A stretch of 64,000 bases of DNA from assembly GCF_010731735.1 (NCBI RefSeq), contig NZ_AP022588.1, forward strand, positions 1-64,000, given 5' to 3'. The stretch comes from Mycolicibacterium sediminis (GTDB lineage: Bacteria > Actinomycetota > Actinomycetes > Mycobacteriales > Mycobacteriaceae). The position numbers were made by a program, and so were the translations under genes. Within the stretch, counting starts at the first letter, position 1. The number at the start of each line of letters is the position of its first letter. Shown piece by piece: positions 34,804-43,447 of this stretch. The notes beneath the pieces are model-generated. The model worked only from the letters and a program-made list of their open reading frames with translations. It was not told where the DNA came from and searched no databases.

Positions 34804-34829
34804 CGGCCCGATCCCTCCGGATCGGGCCG
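34804..34829 (+). terminator. 11-bp hairpin between desA1 and dus
   Basis: CGGCCCGATCC (34804-34814) and GGATCGGGCCG (34819-34829) make a perfect stem with a four-base loop, followed by TTCGCC. It fits an intrinsic terminator for desA1, but the same bases encode ARSLRIGP in the dus frame, a sequence similar to the start of M. tuberculosis Dus. Confidence 0.6.
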
Positions 34830-34835
34830 TTCGCC

Positions 34836-35948
34836 TTGCGCAGCCCCGTCGTCCTCGCGCCCATGGCGGGCGTGACCAACGTCGCCTTCCGGACGCTGTG
34901 CCGCGAACTCGAACTGGCCCGGGAGGGCACGGTCAGCGGGCTCTACGTCTGCGAGATGGTCACCGCCCGTGCGCTCGTCGAGCGCCACCCGGTGACCATG
35001 CACATGACGACGTTCGCGCCCGACGAGTCACCCCGCTCGCTGCAGCTGTACGCCGTCGACCCGGTCAACACCTATGCCGCGGCCAAGATGATCGCCGACG
35101 AGGGCCTGGCGGACCACATCGACATGAACTTCGGCTGCCCGGTGCCGAAGGTGACCCGGCGCGGGGGCGGTGCCGCGCTTCCCTACAAGCGGGCCCTGTT
35201 CGGCCAGATCGTCGGCGCTGCCGTGCGGGCGACCGAGGGCACCGACATCCCGGTCACCGTGAAGTTCCGCATCGGCATCGACGACGCGCACCACACCCAC
35301 CTCGACGCCGGCCGCATCGCCGCCGAGGAGGGTGCCGCCGCGGTCGCTCTGCACGCTCGTACGGCCGCCCAGCGCTACTCGGGCACGGCGGACTGGGAGC
35401 AGATCGCTGCGCTGAAGCAGCACGTCACCTCGATCCCTGTCCTCGGCAACGGCGACATCTTCGACGCGAACGACGCGCTCGAGATGATGGCCGCCACCGG
35501 GTGCGACGGGGTGGTGATCGGGCGCGGCTGCCTGGGCAGGCCGTGGATGTTCGCCGAGCTGTCGGCCGCGTTCGGCGGTCGCCCGGCGAAGGAACCGCCG
35601 ACCCTCGGCGAGGTCGCCCGGATCGTGCGGCGCCACGGCGAGCTGCTCACCGACCACTTCGGCGAGGACAAGGCGATGCGCGACATCCGCAAGCACGTCG
35701 CCTGGTACCTGCACGGCTTCCCCGCGGGCGCTGACCTCCGCCGGGGATTGGCGCTGGTCAAGACCCTCGCGGAGCTGGACGACCTGCTCGCCCGCCTCGA
35801 CCACGACGTGCCGTTCCCACGCGCAGCGGAGGGGCCGCGCGGGCGTCAGGGTTCTGCTGCCGGCGTGTCGCTGCCCGAGGGGTGGCTCGACGATCCCGAC
35901 GATTGCACGGTGCCGTTCGGAGCGGACGTCATGCACTCCGGCGGGTAG
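34836..35948 (+). CDS. dus: tRNA-dihydrouridine synthase (DusB type)
   Basis: An FMN enzyme that reduces uridine to dihydrouridine in tRNA. LAPMAGVTNVAFR, MNFGCPVPKVTRRGGGAAL with the catalytic Cys, VKFRIGIDD, ALHARTAAQRYSG and VIGRGCLGRPW are all present; with a TTG start at 34836 the length is 370. The frame stays open upstream to inside desA1, and LRIGPFALRSP there looks conserved, but no ATG, GTG or TTG occurs between that sequence and the desA1 gene. The true start is thus unsure: either TTG 34836, or an upstream start lost to a base error or of unusual type. Confidence 0.9.
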   Translation: MRSPVVLAPMAGVTNVAFRTLCRELELAREGTVSGLYVCEMVTARALVERHPVTMHMTTFAPDESPRSLQLYAVDPVNTYAAAKMIADEGLADHIDMNFGCPVPKVTRRGGGAALPYKRALFGQIVGAAVRATEGTDIPVTVKFRIGIDDAHHTHLDAGRIAAEEGAAAVALHARTAAQRYSGTADWEQIAALKQHVTSIPVLGNGDIFDANDALEMMAATGCDGVVIGRGCLGRPWMFAELSAAFGGRPAKEPPTLGEVARIVRRHGELLTDHFGEDKAMRDIRKHVAWYLHGFPAGADLRRGLALVKTLAELDDLLARLDHDVPFPRAAEGPRGRQGSAAGVSLPEGWLDDPDDCTVPFGADVMHSGG

Positions 35949-35973
35949 GTAGAAGCCCGACCGAGACACCCGC

Positions 35974-36001
35974 GAGACGGCACCGAGACGGCACCGAGAC
36001 G
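35974..36001 (+). repeat. 11-bp tandem repeat
   Basis: GAGACGGCACC occurs twice in a row (35974-35984, 35985-35995), followed by a partial third GAGACG, in the 205-bp gap before the LCP gene. A CTCAG pair 10 bp apart (36020-36024, 36030-36034) lies nearby and may be an OmpR-family site. Confidence 0.6.
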
Positions 36002-36153
36002 CTCGCCGGGTGGATTGCTCTCAGGTTTCCTCAGTACGATGTGGGTTCATTGCGATCGGTTCCGGGTAGCGGAGCCCGTGCCGTGCTGCTACAAGACTAG
36101 AAGCACATCAACGAATTTCCGCGTGCGTAGCCGGAGTCGGAGGCCCCCTGGAC

Positions 36154-38229
36154 ATGAGTGACGGTGACGACGCCACTCCTGGCCGCCGACGATCGGATCA
36201 GCCCGGTGACGACAACCAATGGCTTACCCGATCGCCGCGCTCATTGCCAGGCGCCGCGCCGTGGGAACGGTCGACGAGTTCGCAGGGACGTCCGACGGGC
36301 CGGCGCAGCCGCCAGGACCGGGACGACGACGAATCGGCCGGCAGCCACGTAGAGGGCGTCACCGTCGCCGATCTGATCGCGAAGGTGGCGGGTACCGCCT
36401 CGCTCGAGCAGGCCGACGAACGTCCCCGCCACCGCAGCGATCCGCAGCCCGAACCCCCTGAGGAAGCCGCCGAGCCGGAGATCGAGGCCGAGCCGAGTTC
36501 CGAGCCCGAGACGCAGGCCGTGCCGCGCCAGGCCGATCCCGAGACCATCGTCTTCCCCGCCCTTCCGGCGCATGCCTCCGAACTCCCCGTCCTGTCCGGC
36601 GAGCCCCGTCTGAGCGACTCCCGGGAGGTGGTCGTCCCGGAGCGGATCGGGGAGACCACCGTGCTTCCGGTGGTCCGCACGCATCGCGCCCGTCGCCGGG
36701 CGATGATCGTCGGTCGGGTGGCGGCGGCCCTGATCGCCATCTGCGCGCTCGCGATGACCGGTGCGGCCTGGCAGTGGCAGTCGGTCAAGAACCGCAGCCT
36801 CAACAAGGTCTCGGCCCTGGACCCCGATTCGCGCGACATCCTCGACCCGAACGCGCAGTTCGGCGACGAGAACTTCCTGATCGTCGGCACGGACAGCCGC
36901 TTCGGCCAGAACAGCGACGTGGGCGCGGGCACGACCGAAGACGCCGACGGCGCCCGATCCGACACGATCATGCTGGTCAACATCCCCGCGAACCGGAAGC
37001 GGGTCGTCGCGGTGTCCTTCCCGCGCGACCTCTCCATCACCCCGCAGAAGTGCGAGCCGTGGGATCCGCAGACGCGGGCCTACGGACCGATCACCGACGA
37101 GGAGTCCCCGATGTACGGCCTCGAGGAGGTCTACACGGAGACGAAGCTGAACTCGGCCTACGCGGTTGGCGGGCCGAGGTGTCTGGTCAAGGTCATCCAG
37201 AAACTGTCGGGCCTGTCGGTGAACCGGTTCATGGCCGTCGACTTCGCGGGTTTCCAGACCATGGTCGACGCGCTCGGCGGGGTCGAGGTCTGCAGTACGA
37301 CACCGCTCGAGGACTACGAACTGGGCACGGTGCTGCCCACCGCCGGCAGGCAGATCATCGACGGCCACACCGCGCTGCAGTACGTCCGGGCGCGGCAGGT
37401 CACCACCGAGACCAACGGCGACTACGGCCGCATCAAGCGCCAGCAGCTGTTCCTGTCGTCGCTGCTGAGATCGCTGATCTCCAAGGACACGTTCTTCTCG
37501 CTGAGCAAGCTGAACAACGTGGTGAACATGTTCATCGCCGACAGCTACGTGGACAACATCGACACCAGGGACCTGGTCGACCTCGGCCAGTCCGTGCAGG
37601 GCGTCAACGCGGGCCGCATCACGTTCGTCACCGTGCCCACCGTCGGATACGCCGACGAGTACGGCAACGAGGTTCCGCGGATGGACGACATGCGCGCGCT
37701 GTTCGACGCGATCATCAACGACGATCCGCTCCCCGAGGAGAAGGCCGACAGCACGGCCGCGCCGCAGACCCCCACCAGCGCGCCGGGGGCACCGGACGCG
37801 CACGGTGAGGTGGTCGACGCGGTCACGACGGACCCGGCCGCCGTCACCGTCCGGGTGTCCAATTCCACGGGCGAGAACGGGCTGGCGACCACCGCGGCCA
37901 CCGCCCTGCAGGAGCACGGCTTCAACACCGTGGAACCCGACGACTACCCGGGACCGCTCGATTCGACGACGGTGTTCTTCTCCGCGGGCAACGAGGAGGC
38001 CGCGGCGACGGTCGCGTCGTCCTTCGCGAATCCCACGATCGAGCGCGTGTCGGGAATGGGCGACGAGATCCGCGTCGTGCTGGGTTCCGACTTCTCGACC
38101 GTGGCACCCCCGACGCCCAGCGGCTCGACGGTCCAGGTTCAGGTACTCAAGGGATCCGGCAGCGAACCGACGCACCTGCCGGAGGACCTGACCGTCACCA
38201 ACGCGGCCGACACATCCTGTGAAGGCTGA
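36154..38229 (+). CDS. LytR-CpsA-Psr (LCP) family cell-wall ligase, Rv0822c-like
   Basis: A 691-residue type II membrane protein. Residues 1-180 are a charged, Pro/Glu-rich cytoplasmic part; a membrane helix follows at about 185-206 (MIVGRVAAALIAICALAMTG). The LCP domain (about 245-440) has NFLIVGTDSR, GARSDTIMLVNI, VSFPRDLSI, LNSAYAVGG and RARQVTTETNGDYGRIKRQQ with the conserved Arg/Asp residues. A LytR_C domain follows (VTVRVSNSTGENGLATTAATALQEHGF). The family transfers glycans from lipid carriers to peptidoglycan. This long-N-terminal form matches Rv0822c. Confidence 0.9.
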   Translation: MSDGDDATPGRRRSDQPGDDNQWLTRSPRSLPGAAPWERSTSSQGRPTGRRSRQDRDDDESAGSHVEGVTVADLIAKVAGTASLEQADERPRHRSDPQPEPPEEAAEPEIEAEPSSEPETQAVPRQADPETIVFPALPAHASELPVLSGEPRLSDSREVVVPERIGETTVLPVVRTHRARRRAMIVGRVAAALIAICALAMTGAAWQWQSVKNRSLNKVSALDPDSRDILDPNAQFGDENFLIVGTDSRFGQNSDVGAGTTEDADGARSDTIMLVNIPANRKRVVAVSFPRDLSITPQKCEPWDPQTRAYGPITDEESPMYGLEEVYTETKLNSAYAVGGPRCLVKVIQKLSGLSVNRFMAVDFAGFQTMVDALGGVEVCSTTPLEDYELGTVLPTAGRQIIDGHTALQYVRARQVTTETNGDYGRIKRQQLFLSSLLRSLISKDTFFSLSKLNNVVNMFIADSYVDNIDTRDLVDLGQSVQGVNAGRITFVTVPTVGYADEYGNEVPRMDDMRALFDAIINDDPLPEEKADSTAAPQTPTSAPGAPDAHGEVVDAVTTDPAAVTVRVSNSTGENGLATTAATALQEHGFNTVEPDDYPGPLDSTTVFFSAGNEEAAATVASSFANPTIERVSGMGDEIRVVLGSDFSTVAPPTPSGSTVQVQVLKGSGSEPTHLPEDLTVTNAADTSCEG

Positions 38230-38242
38230 CCCGCCCAACGGC

Positions 38243-38260
38243 ATTCACCGTCCGTTCACC
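38243..38260 (+). promoter_or_regulatory. PHO box (RegX3/PhoP-type direct repeat) before phoY2
   Basis: ATTCACC (38243-38249) and GTTCACC (38254-38260) repeat with an 11-bp period, the actinobacterial PHO-box arrangement bound by PhoP/RegX3 regulators. It lies 34 bases before a TAGGCT -10, so a bound activator would touch polymerase at the -35 region. Confidence 0.7.
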
Positions 38261-38293
38261 TGCGACGACGTGACGTTTCACCGGCTCAGACCG

Positions 38294-38299
38294 TAGGCT
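38294..38299 (+). promoter_or_regulatory. Leaderless-type -10 (TAGGCT) for phoY2
   Basis: TAGGCT ends six bases before ATG 38306. There is no -35 match; the PHO box stands in its place, as expected for an activator-dependent promoter. Confidence 0.5.
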
Positions 38300-38305
38300 T
38301 CGACC

Positions 38306-38974
38306 ATGCGCACCGCCTACCAAGAACAGCTGGCTTCACTCTCCGACCTGCTCGGGGAGATGTGCGGCCTAGCGGGCGTCGCGATGGAGCGATCGACCCA
38401 GGCCCTCCTGCAGGCTGACCTGGTGCTGGCCGAGCAGGTCATCACCGACCACGAGCAGATCGCCGCGTTGAGCGTCCGTGCCGAGGAGAACGCCTTCGTC
38501 CTGCTCGCCCTGCAGGCCCCGGTGGCCGGCGACCTCCGCTCGATCGTCAGCGCGATCCAGATCGTGGCCGACATCGACCGCATGGGGGCGCTGGCCCTGC
38601 ACGTGGCCAAGATCGCGCGTCGCCGTCATCCGCAGCACGCCCTGCCCGAGGAGGTCAACGGCTACTTCGCCGAAATGGGCCGGGTGGCAGTCGAACTCGG
38701 GAGCAGCACACAGGAGGTGTTGATCACCCGGGACCCGGAGAAGGCCGCGCGCATCCGCGACGAGGACGACGCGATGGACGATCTGCATCGCCATCTGTTC
38801 AACGTCCTCATGGACCGCGAGTGGAAGCACGGCGTGACCGCAGCCGTCGACGTGACGCTCCTCAGCCGGTTCTACGAGCGCTTCGCCGACCATGCCGTCG
38901 AGGTGGCCCGCAGGGTCATCTTCCAGGTCACCGGGCACTTCCCCGAAGAGGAACAGATTCCGACGCCGCTGTAG
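38306..38974 (+). CDS. phoY2: PhoY2, PhoU-family phosphate regulator
   Basis: A 222-residue all-helical protein with two PhoU repeats. Each has the acidic metal-binding pattern: [52 protein letters not shown] and [19 protein letters not shown] to [19 protein letters not shown]. PhoU proteins link the Pst transporter to the SenX3-RegX3 two-component system and keep it off when phosphate is plentiful. Here it stands 1.7 kb from pstB and carries its own PHO box. It overlaps the convergent marR gene by 47 bp. Confidence 0.92.
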   Translation: MRTAYQEQLASLSDLLGEMCGLAGVAMERSTQALLQADLVLAEQVITDHEQIAALSVRAEENAFVLLALQAPVAGDLRSIVSAIQIVADIDRMGALALHVAKIARRRHPQHALPEEVNGYFAEMGRVAVELGSSTQEVLITRDPEKAARIRDEDDAMDDLHRHLFNVLMDREWKHGVTAAVDVTLLSRFYERFADHAVEVARRVIFQVTGHFPEEEQIPTPL

Positions 38975-39476
38975 GCGGCGTCAGGCGGACGCCCACCCGT
39001 CGCGCGGCCAGCAGGTCGCTCAGCACGGTAGCGAGGACCTCGAGGTCGGCCTTGGCGTAGCGACTCAGGAAGTCGCCGACCCCCGCGGCCATCTCGACGT
39101 GCATGTCGTCGTGCGCGCGGGCCACCAGTTCGCCGTCGTCGGTCAGCGCGAGTTCGACCTCCTTGCGGTTGCCCGGCACGGGTGTCCGCATCACCAGACC
39201 GGCCTCGACCAGCCGCTGCACCTGTTTGGACACCGTGCCCTTGAGCTGCCCCGAGCGTGCGGCCAACCCCACCACGCCGGTCGGGTCGCCCTCGAGGTGG
39301 GCGAGCAGGTGCAGCGCCAGGGTGGGCAGGGTCCGCAACGATTCCCGAAGGCGTGGCGGGCAGCGCTCGATCATGTAGTCCCGCTCGGCGTCGCCGTCCT
39401 CGTCGTCCTCGAACTTGTCCTTCACCGCGCCCAGCAGTGCGTTGATGTCCGCGATCAGCGCCGACTTGGTTTTCAT
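38928..39476 (-). CDS. MarR-family transcriptional regulator
   Basis: A 182-residue winged-helix regulator ([20 protein letters not shown]): [64 protein letters not shown] holds the helix-turn-helix and wing. ATG 39476 is used; ATG 39485 would add three residues. It faces a quinone oxidoreductase gene across about 80 bp holding GTTTC-N4-GAAAC sites, so it likely represses both. Confidence 0.85.
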   Translation of the reverse strand: MKTKSALIADINALLGAVKDKFEDDEDGDAERDYMIERCPPRLRESLRTLPTLALHLLAHLEGDPTGVVGLAARSGQLKGTVSKQVQRLVEAGLVMRTPVPGNRKEVELALTDDGELVARAHDDMHVEMAAGVGDFLSRYAKADLEVLATVLSDLLAARRVGVRLTPPTAASESVPLRGSAR

Positions 39477-39482
39477 GGAAAC
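39467..39482. promoter_or_regulatory. Second MarR-type site over the marR start
   Basis: GGTTT (39467-39471) and AAACC (39478-39482) flank TCATGG in a near-palindrome that contains the marR start codon. It shares the GTTTC/GAAAC-type half-sites of the palindrome at 39516, which fits autorepression. Confidence 0.45.
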
Positions 39483-39515
39483 CATCTTGCCACCGAGGCG
39501 GGGTGGGCGTACATT

Positions 39516-39529
39516 GTTTCCAGAGAAAC
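39516..39529. promoter_or_regulatory. Probable MarR operator
   Basis: GTTTC-CAGA-GAAAC is a perfect 5-bp-arm palindrome midway between the divergent marR and oxidoreductase genes. A half-site ATGAAAC follows at 39538-39544. Confidence 0.55.
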
Positions 39530-39557
39530 CGTTACCAATGAAACTATGGAGGCTCCC

Positions 39558-40532
39558 GTGTTGGCAGCAGTGGTAGAGGAATGGGGCGCGACGCCGGTGT
39601 ACGCCGAGTTCGGTGATCCCGAGGCACGTGACGGCGCCCTGGCGGCGACGGTGGAGGCGTCCGCGCTGACGAACCTCACGCGTGCACTCATCTCCGGAAA
39701 GCACTACGCCAGCAAGGAGATCCCCCTGCCGGCGATCCCCGGTTTCGACGGCGTCGCACGCCTCGACGACGGCCGACGGGTCTACGGCTACTCGGTGGCT
39801 CCGTACGGGATGATGGCCCAGCGCACGCTGGTCGCCGCAGACGGTCTGGTCGAGGTGCCCGAGGGCGTCGACTCCGTGACCGCGGCGGCGGTGCCCAACC
39901 CCGGCATCTCGGCGTGGACGGCACTGTCCTTCGCCGCCAAGGTGCAGCCGGGCGACCACGTCCTCATCCTGGGCGCCACCGGCGTCACCGGTGCGATGGC
40001 GGCCCAGTTGGCCAAGAACGTGTTCGGCGCCGGTCGCGTCGTGGTCGCCGGACGTGACCAGGCCAGGCTGGACTGGCTGCTCGGCGCCGGTGCGGACGAG
40101 GCCATCTCGATGCGAGACGAGGACCTCGCCGAGCGCATCCGCGCACTACACGCCGAGCGGCCCTTCGACGCCGTCCTCGACTACCTGTGGGGCCCGCCGG
40201 CCGCCACCGCACTCACCGCACTCGCCGACAGCCATCCGTCGGCGCACTACCACGCCACCCGGTTCGTCCAGATCGGCTCCATCGCAGGCGATCCCATCGA
40301 ACTGCCGGCCGGAATCCTCCGAGGCACCGGCATCGTCCTGTCGGGCGTCGGCATCGGCAGTGTGCCGCCGGAGGTCATGGCGAACGCCCGCACCGAGGCG
40401 CTGCCGCGACTGTTCGCGATGGTCGCCTCGGGTGATCTGCGGCTCGAAACCGCGACGCGTGCGCTGTCCGACGTCGAAGACGTATGGACCACCGCCGAAC
40501 CGTCGGGCACCCGAGTCGTCCTGGTCCCCTAG
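39558..40532 (+). CDS. Zinc-independent quinone oxidoreductase (MDR family)
   Basis: A medium-chain dehydrogenase/reductase of the NADPH:quinone reductase kind, 324 residues. The nucleotide-binding motif is LILGATGVTGAMAAQLAKN near residue 140, and the GDHVL strand precedes it; no structural-zinc cysteines are present. GTG 39558 has GGAGG five bases upstream, while the in-frame ATG 39546 has none; the ATG start would add four residues. It is divergent from a MarR gene, a usual set-up for a redox or drug response. Substrate unknown. Confidence 0.82.
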   Translation: MLAAVVEEWGATPVYAEFGDPEARDGALAATVEASALTNLTRALISGKHYASKEIPLPAIPGFDGVARLDDGRRVYGYSVAPYGMMAQRTLVAADGLVEVPEGVDSVTAAAVPNPGISAWTALSFAAKVQPGDHVLILGATGVTGAMAAQLAKNVFGAGRVVVAGRDQARLDWLLGAGADEAISMRDEDLAERIRALHAERPFDAVLDYLWGPPAATALTALADSHPSAHYHATRFVQIGSIAGDPIELPAGILRGTGIVLSGVGIGSVPPEVMANARTEALPRLFAMVASGDLRLETATRALSDVEDVWTTAEPSGTRVVLVP

Positions 40533-40558
40533 CCCCCGGAACGGGTCACCTCTTTCCG

Positions 40559-40618
40559 GCGAGCAGACGCAAACGTGCACGCAGCACCGGCGTGTCGCGC
40601 ATTCTTGCGTCTGCTCGC
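40559..40618. repeat. Palindromic intergenic element (GCGAGCAGACGCAA type)
   Basis: GCGAGCAGACGCAA (40559-40572) and TTGCGTCTGCTCGC (40605-40618) are perfect 14-bp arms around 32 bases that hold a smaller CACGC/GCGTG pair. It lies between two converging genes. I remember similar GCGAGCAGACGCAA palindromes in other mycobacterial intergenic regions, so it is likely a dispersed REP-like element that also ends transcripts. Confidence 0.7.
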
Positions 40619-40642
40619 GGGAAGAAACCGCGGGAAGAACCG

Positions 40643-41419
40643 TCAGCCGAAGCGGCCCGAGATGTAGTCCTCGGTCGCCTTCTGCGTCGGGTTGGAGAAG
40701 ATCTTCTCGGTGTCGTCGATCTCGACGAGCTGGCCCGGCTTGCCGGTCGCCTCGAGGTTGAAGAACGCGGTCTGGTCGCTCACCCGGGCGGCCTGCTGCA
40801 TGTTGTGCGTGACGATCACGATCGTGAAGTCCTGCTTCAGTTCCGAGATCAGGTCCTCGATCGCCAGCGTCGAGATCGGGTCCAGCGCCGAACACGGCTC
40901 GTCCATCAGCAGCACGTCGGGCTGCACGGCGATCGCACGGGCGATGCAGAGCCGCTGCTGCTGACCGCCCGACAGTCCGCCACCGGGCTTCTCGAGGCGG
41001 TCCTTGACCTCGTTCCAGAGGTTGGCGCCCTTCAGCGACCGCTCGGCGACCTCGTCGAGGGTCTTCTTGCTCCGTACGCCCTGCAGCTTCAGGCCCGCCA
41101 CGACGTTGTCGCGAATGGACATTGTGGGGAACGGGTTCGGACGCTGGAACACCATGCCGATGGTCTTGCGGACGCCGACGGGGTCGACGCCGGCACCGTA
41201 GATGTCCTCGCCGTCGAGCAGCACGGATCCCTCGACGCGGGCGCCGGGGATCACCTCGTGCATGCGGTTCAGCGTGCGGAGCACGGTCGACTTGCCGCAG
41301 CCGGACGGGCCGATGAATGCCGTCACGCTGCGCGGCTGGACGGACAGTGCCACGTCGGACACGGCGTGGAACGAGCCGTAATAGATGTTGACGTCTTTGA
41401 GGTCGAGGCGCTTGGCCAT
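40643..41419 (-). CDS. pstB: PstB (PhoT), phosphate ABC transporter ATPase
   Basis: A 258-residue ATPase that drives high-affinity phosphate uptake. Walker A is GPSGCGKST (about 37-45), the Q-loop [10 protein letters not shown], signature [14 protein letters not shown] and Walker [14 protein letters not shown], followed by the switch His in [10 protein letters not shown] at 41417-41419 ([15 protein letters not shown]) is 11 bp after pstA. It is the last gene of pstS-pstC-pstA-pstB. M. tuberculosis keeps only phoT at this place; the full operon here is the fast-grower arrangement. Confidence 0.95.
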   Translation of the reverse strand: MAKRLDLKDVNIYYGSFHAVSDVALSVQPRSVTAFIGPSGCGKSTVLRTLNRMHEVIPGARVEGSVLLDGEDIYGAGVDPVGVRKTIGMVFQRPNPFPTMSIRDNVVAGLKLQGVRSKKTLDEVAERSLKGANLWNEVKDRLEKPGGGLSGGQQQRLCIARAIAVQPDVLLMDEPCSALDPISTLAIEDLISELKQDFTIVIVTHNMQQAARVSDQTAFFNLEATGKPGQLVEIDDTEKIFSNPTQKATEDYISGRFG

Positions 41420-41430
41420 CTGAGAGGCTC

Positions 41431-42345
41431 CTATACCTTCTTGGGGGAAAAGATCTTGGCGACCAGCCGAGCCGCGACGTTCAGGATGGCGATCAGCAGG
41501 ATCAGCGTCAGAGCCGCACCCCACAGCCGGTCGGTGGGCACCGGGTTGGCGCCGGCACCAGCCGAGATCTGGTCGTACATCATCCCGGGCAGCGAACCCA
41601 TGAACCCGCCGAACATGTCGAAGTTCATCGCTTGGGCGTAGCCCACCAGGATCAGCAGCGGCGCGGTCTCACCCATGACGCGAGCCAGGGCGAGCATGAC
41701 GCCGGTGACGATGCCCGACAGCGCCGTGGGGATGACGATCCGCACGATCGTCTTCCACTTCGGCACGCCCAGTGCGTAACTCGCCTCGCGCAGGTCCATC
41801 GGGACGATACGCAGCATTTCCTCGGTGGCCCGGACGATGACCGGGATCATCAGGAGCACCAGCGCCAGCGACACCGCGAAACCCGAGCGTTCGAAGCCCA
41901 GCGTCGCCACCCACAGTGCGTAGATGAACAGTGCCGCGACGATCGACGGGACGCCGGTGAGGATGTCCACCATGAAGGTGGTGAGCTTGCCCATCCGCGT
42001 GCCGCCGCCGTACTCGACGAGGTACACCGCGACCATCACGCCGATGGGGATCGAGATGACCGAGCACACCGCGCCCTGCAGGAGCGTTCCGATGAGAGCG
42101 TGATAGACGCCGCCGCCCGGCGCGAAGGCGGTCATGCCGCCCTGGGAGTTCGTGAACCAGGTGGGCGACATCAGAGCCGAGATGCCCTTGGTGATCACCG
42201 AATACAGCACCCACAGCAGGGGCACGAGGGCGACGAGCACCGACAGCGTGACGAGCACGGTCGCCACGTTGTTCGTCAGCTTGCGCCGACTGCTGACGCC
42301 CTGGAAGGTGGGCTGCTTGACCGGACGGTCCAGGGTGGATGTCAC
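41431..42345 (-). CDS. pstA: PstA, phosphate ABC transporter permease
   Basis: A 304-residue membrane protein with six predicted helices (first [23 protein letters not shown]; last [21 protein letters not shown]). The EAA-type loop that contacts PstB is [33 protein letters not shown]. The start is GTG at 42343-42345, which overlaps the pstC stop as GTGA. It forms the channel with PstC. Confidence 0.93.
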   Translation of the reverse strand: MTSTLDRPVKQPTFQGVSSRRKLTNNVATVLVTLSVLVALVPLLWVLYSVITKGISALMSPTWFTNSQGGMTAFAPGGGVYHALIGTLLQGAVCSVISIPIGVMVAVYLVEYGGGTRMGKLTTFMVDILTGVPSIVAALFIYALWVATLGFERSGFAVSLALVLLMIPVIVRATEEMLRIVPMDLREASYALGVPKWKTIVRIVIPTALSGIVTGVMLALARVMGETAPLLILVGYAQAMNFDMFGGFMGSLPGMMYDQISAGAGANPVPTDRLWGAALTLILLIAILNVAARLVAKIFSPKKV

Positions 42346-43397
42346 TTGGCGCCCCTTCCGGCGACCGCGGCGCGTGCCGCCGAGTTCACCACGAACGTGA
42401 GGATGAACAGCACCAGGCCGGCGGCGATGTACGCACCCGCCTTGTACTGATCGTTGAACTCGCTCGCCGTCGCGGCGATCTTGCTGGCGAACGTGTAGCC
42501 GCCGTCGAACAGCGACCATCCGAATGCGGTCTGGGTGCCTCGCAGAATGATCAGCAGGGCGATGGTCTCGCCCAGCGCGCGGCCCAGACCGAGCATGGAT
42601 CCGCTGATGTAGCCGGACAGGCCGAACGGCAGGACCGTGGTGCGCACGACCTCCCATCGGGTGGCGCCCAGCGCCAGCGCGGCCTCGACCTGACCGCGCG
42701 GAGTCTGCACGAACACCTCGCGCGTCACGGCGGTGATGATCGGCAGGATCATCACCGCGAGCACGATGCCCGCGGTGAAGATCGTGCCGCCGCCCGCCAC
42801 GGACGCGGTTCCCGTCTTGAACAGGAAGAGCCATGACAGGTTCTCGTTGAGGAACACCGCGATCGGCTTCAGCACCGGCGCGAGGACGTACAGCCCCCAC
42901 ACGCCGTAGACGATCGAGGGGACGGCGGCGAGCAGGTCGACCATGTAGGCGAGCGGTCCTGCGAGCCGCTTCGGGGAGTACTGGGTGAGGAAGATCGCGA
43001 TGCCCAGCGCGATCGGCATCGCGAGCACCAGGGCGAACACCGACACGAACACCGTCACCTGGAGCAGGTCCAGGATGCCGAAGGTCATCGCCGAGGTGTC
43101 GGTGGTGATCCAGTTGCCGCCGTAGGTGAAGAAGTTCACCTCGTTGCGCGTGAGCGCCGGGATGGCGCGCATGAGGAGGAACACGCCGATCGCGCCGATG
43201 AGGACGACGATCAGGACGCCGGAGCCCTCGGCGAGACCGCGGAAGATGCGGTCCCCCAGGCGAACCTTGCCACCCCTGCCGGGGTCGGTGGAGATGGGGT
43301 CCGGTGCCGGGAAGGGCGTGGCAAGTGCCTCGCCCGACCCCGCTCCGGATGGATCTGGTGTCGTCACTGTCATCCCGTCGGTGACCCTATCGGTCAT
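42342..43397 (-). CDS. pstC: PstC, phosphate ABC transporter permease
   Basis: A 351-residue permease. A 55-residue Pro/Asp-rich cytoplasmic start precedes six helices ([20 protein letters not shown] onwards). The coupling loop is [43 protein letters not shown] at 43395-43397; a 50-bp gap separates it from pstS and no promoter is evident there, so it belongs to the pst operon. Confidence 0.93.
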   Translation of the reverse strand: MTDRVTDGMTVTTPDPSGAGSGEALATPFPAPDPISTDPGRGGKVRLGDRIFRGLAEGSGVLIVVLIGAIGVFLLMRAIPALTRNEVNFFTYGGNWITTDTSAMTFGILDLLQVTVFVSVFALVLAMPIALGIAIFLTQYSPKRLAGPLAYMVDLLAAVPSIVYGVWGLYVLAPVLKPIAVFLNENLSWLFLFKTGTASVAGGGTIFTAGIVLAVMILPIITAVTREVFVQTPRGQVEAALALGATRWEVVRTTVLPFGLSGYISGSMLGLGRALGETIALLIILRGTQTAFGWSLFDGGYTFASKIAATASEFNDQYKAGAYIAAGLVLFILTFVVNSAARAAVAGRGAK

Positions 43398-43447
43398 GTA
43401 TTCCGGACCCCATCCTCACCGTTGTGGTGCTGGCGCGCTAGGTGTGA

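Noticed and set aside
35974..36001. 11-bp repeats as a CRISPR array
   Set aside because: The units are directly adjacent without spacers and number only two and a half; no cas genes are present.
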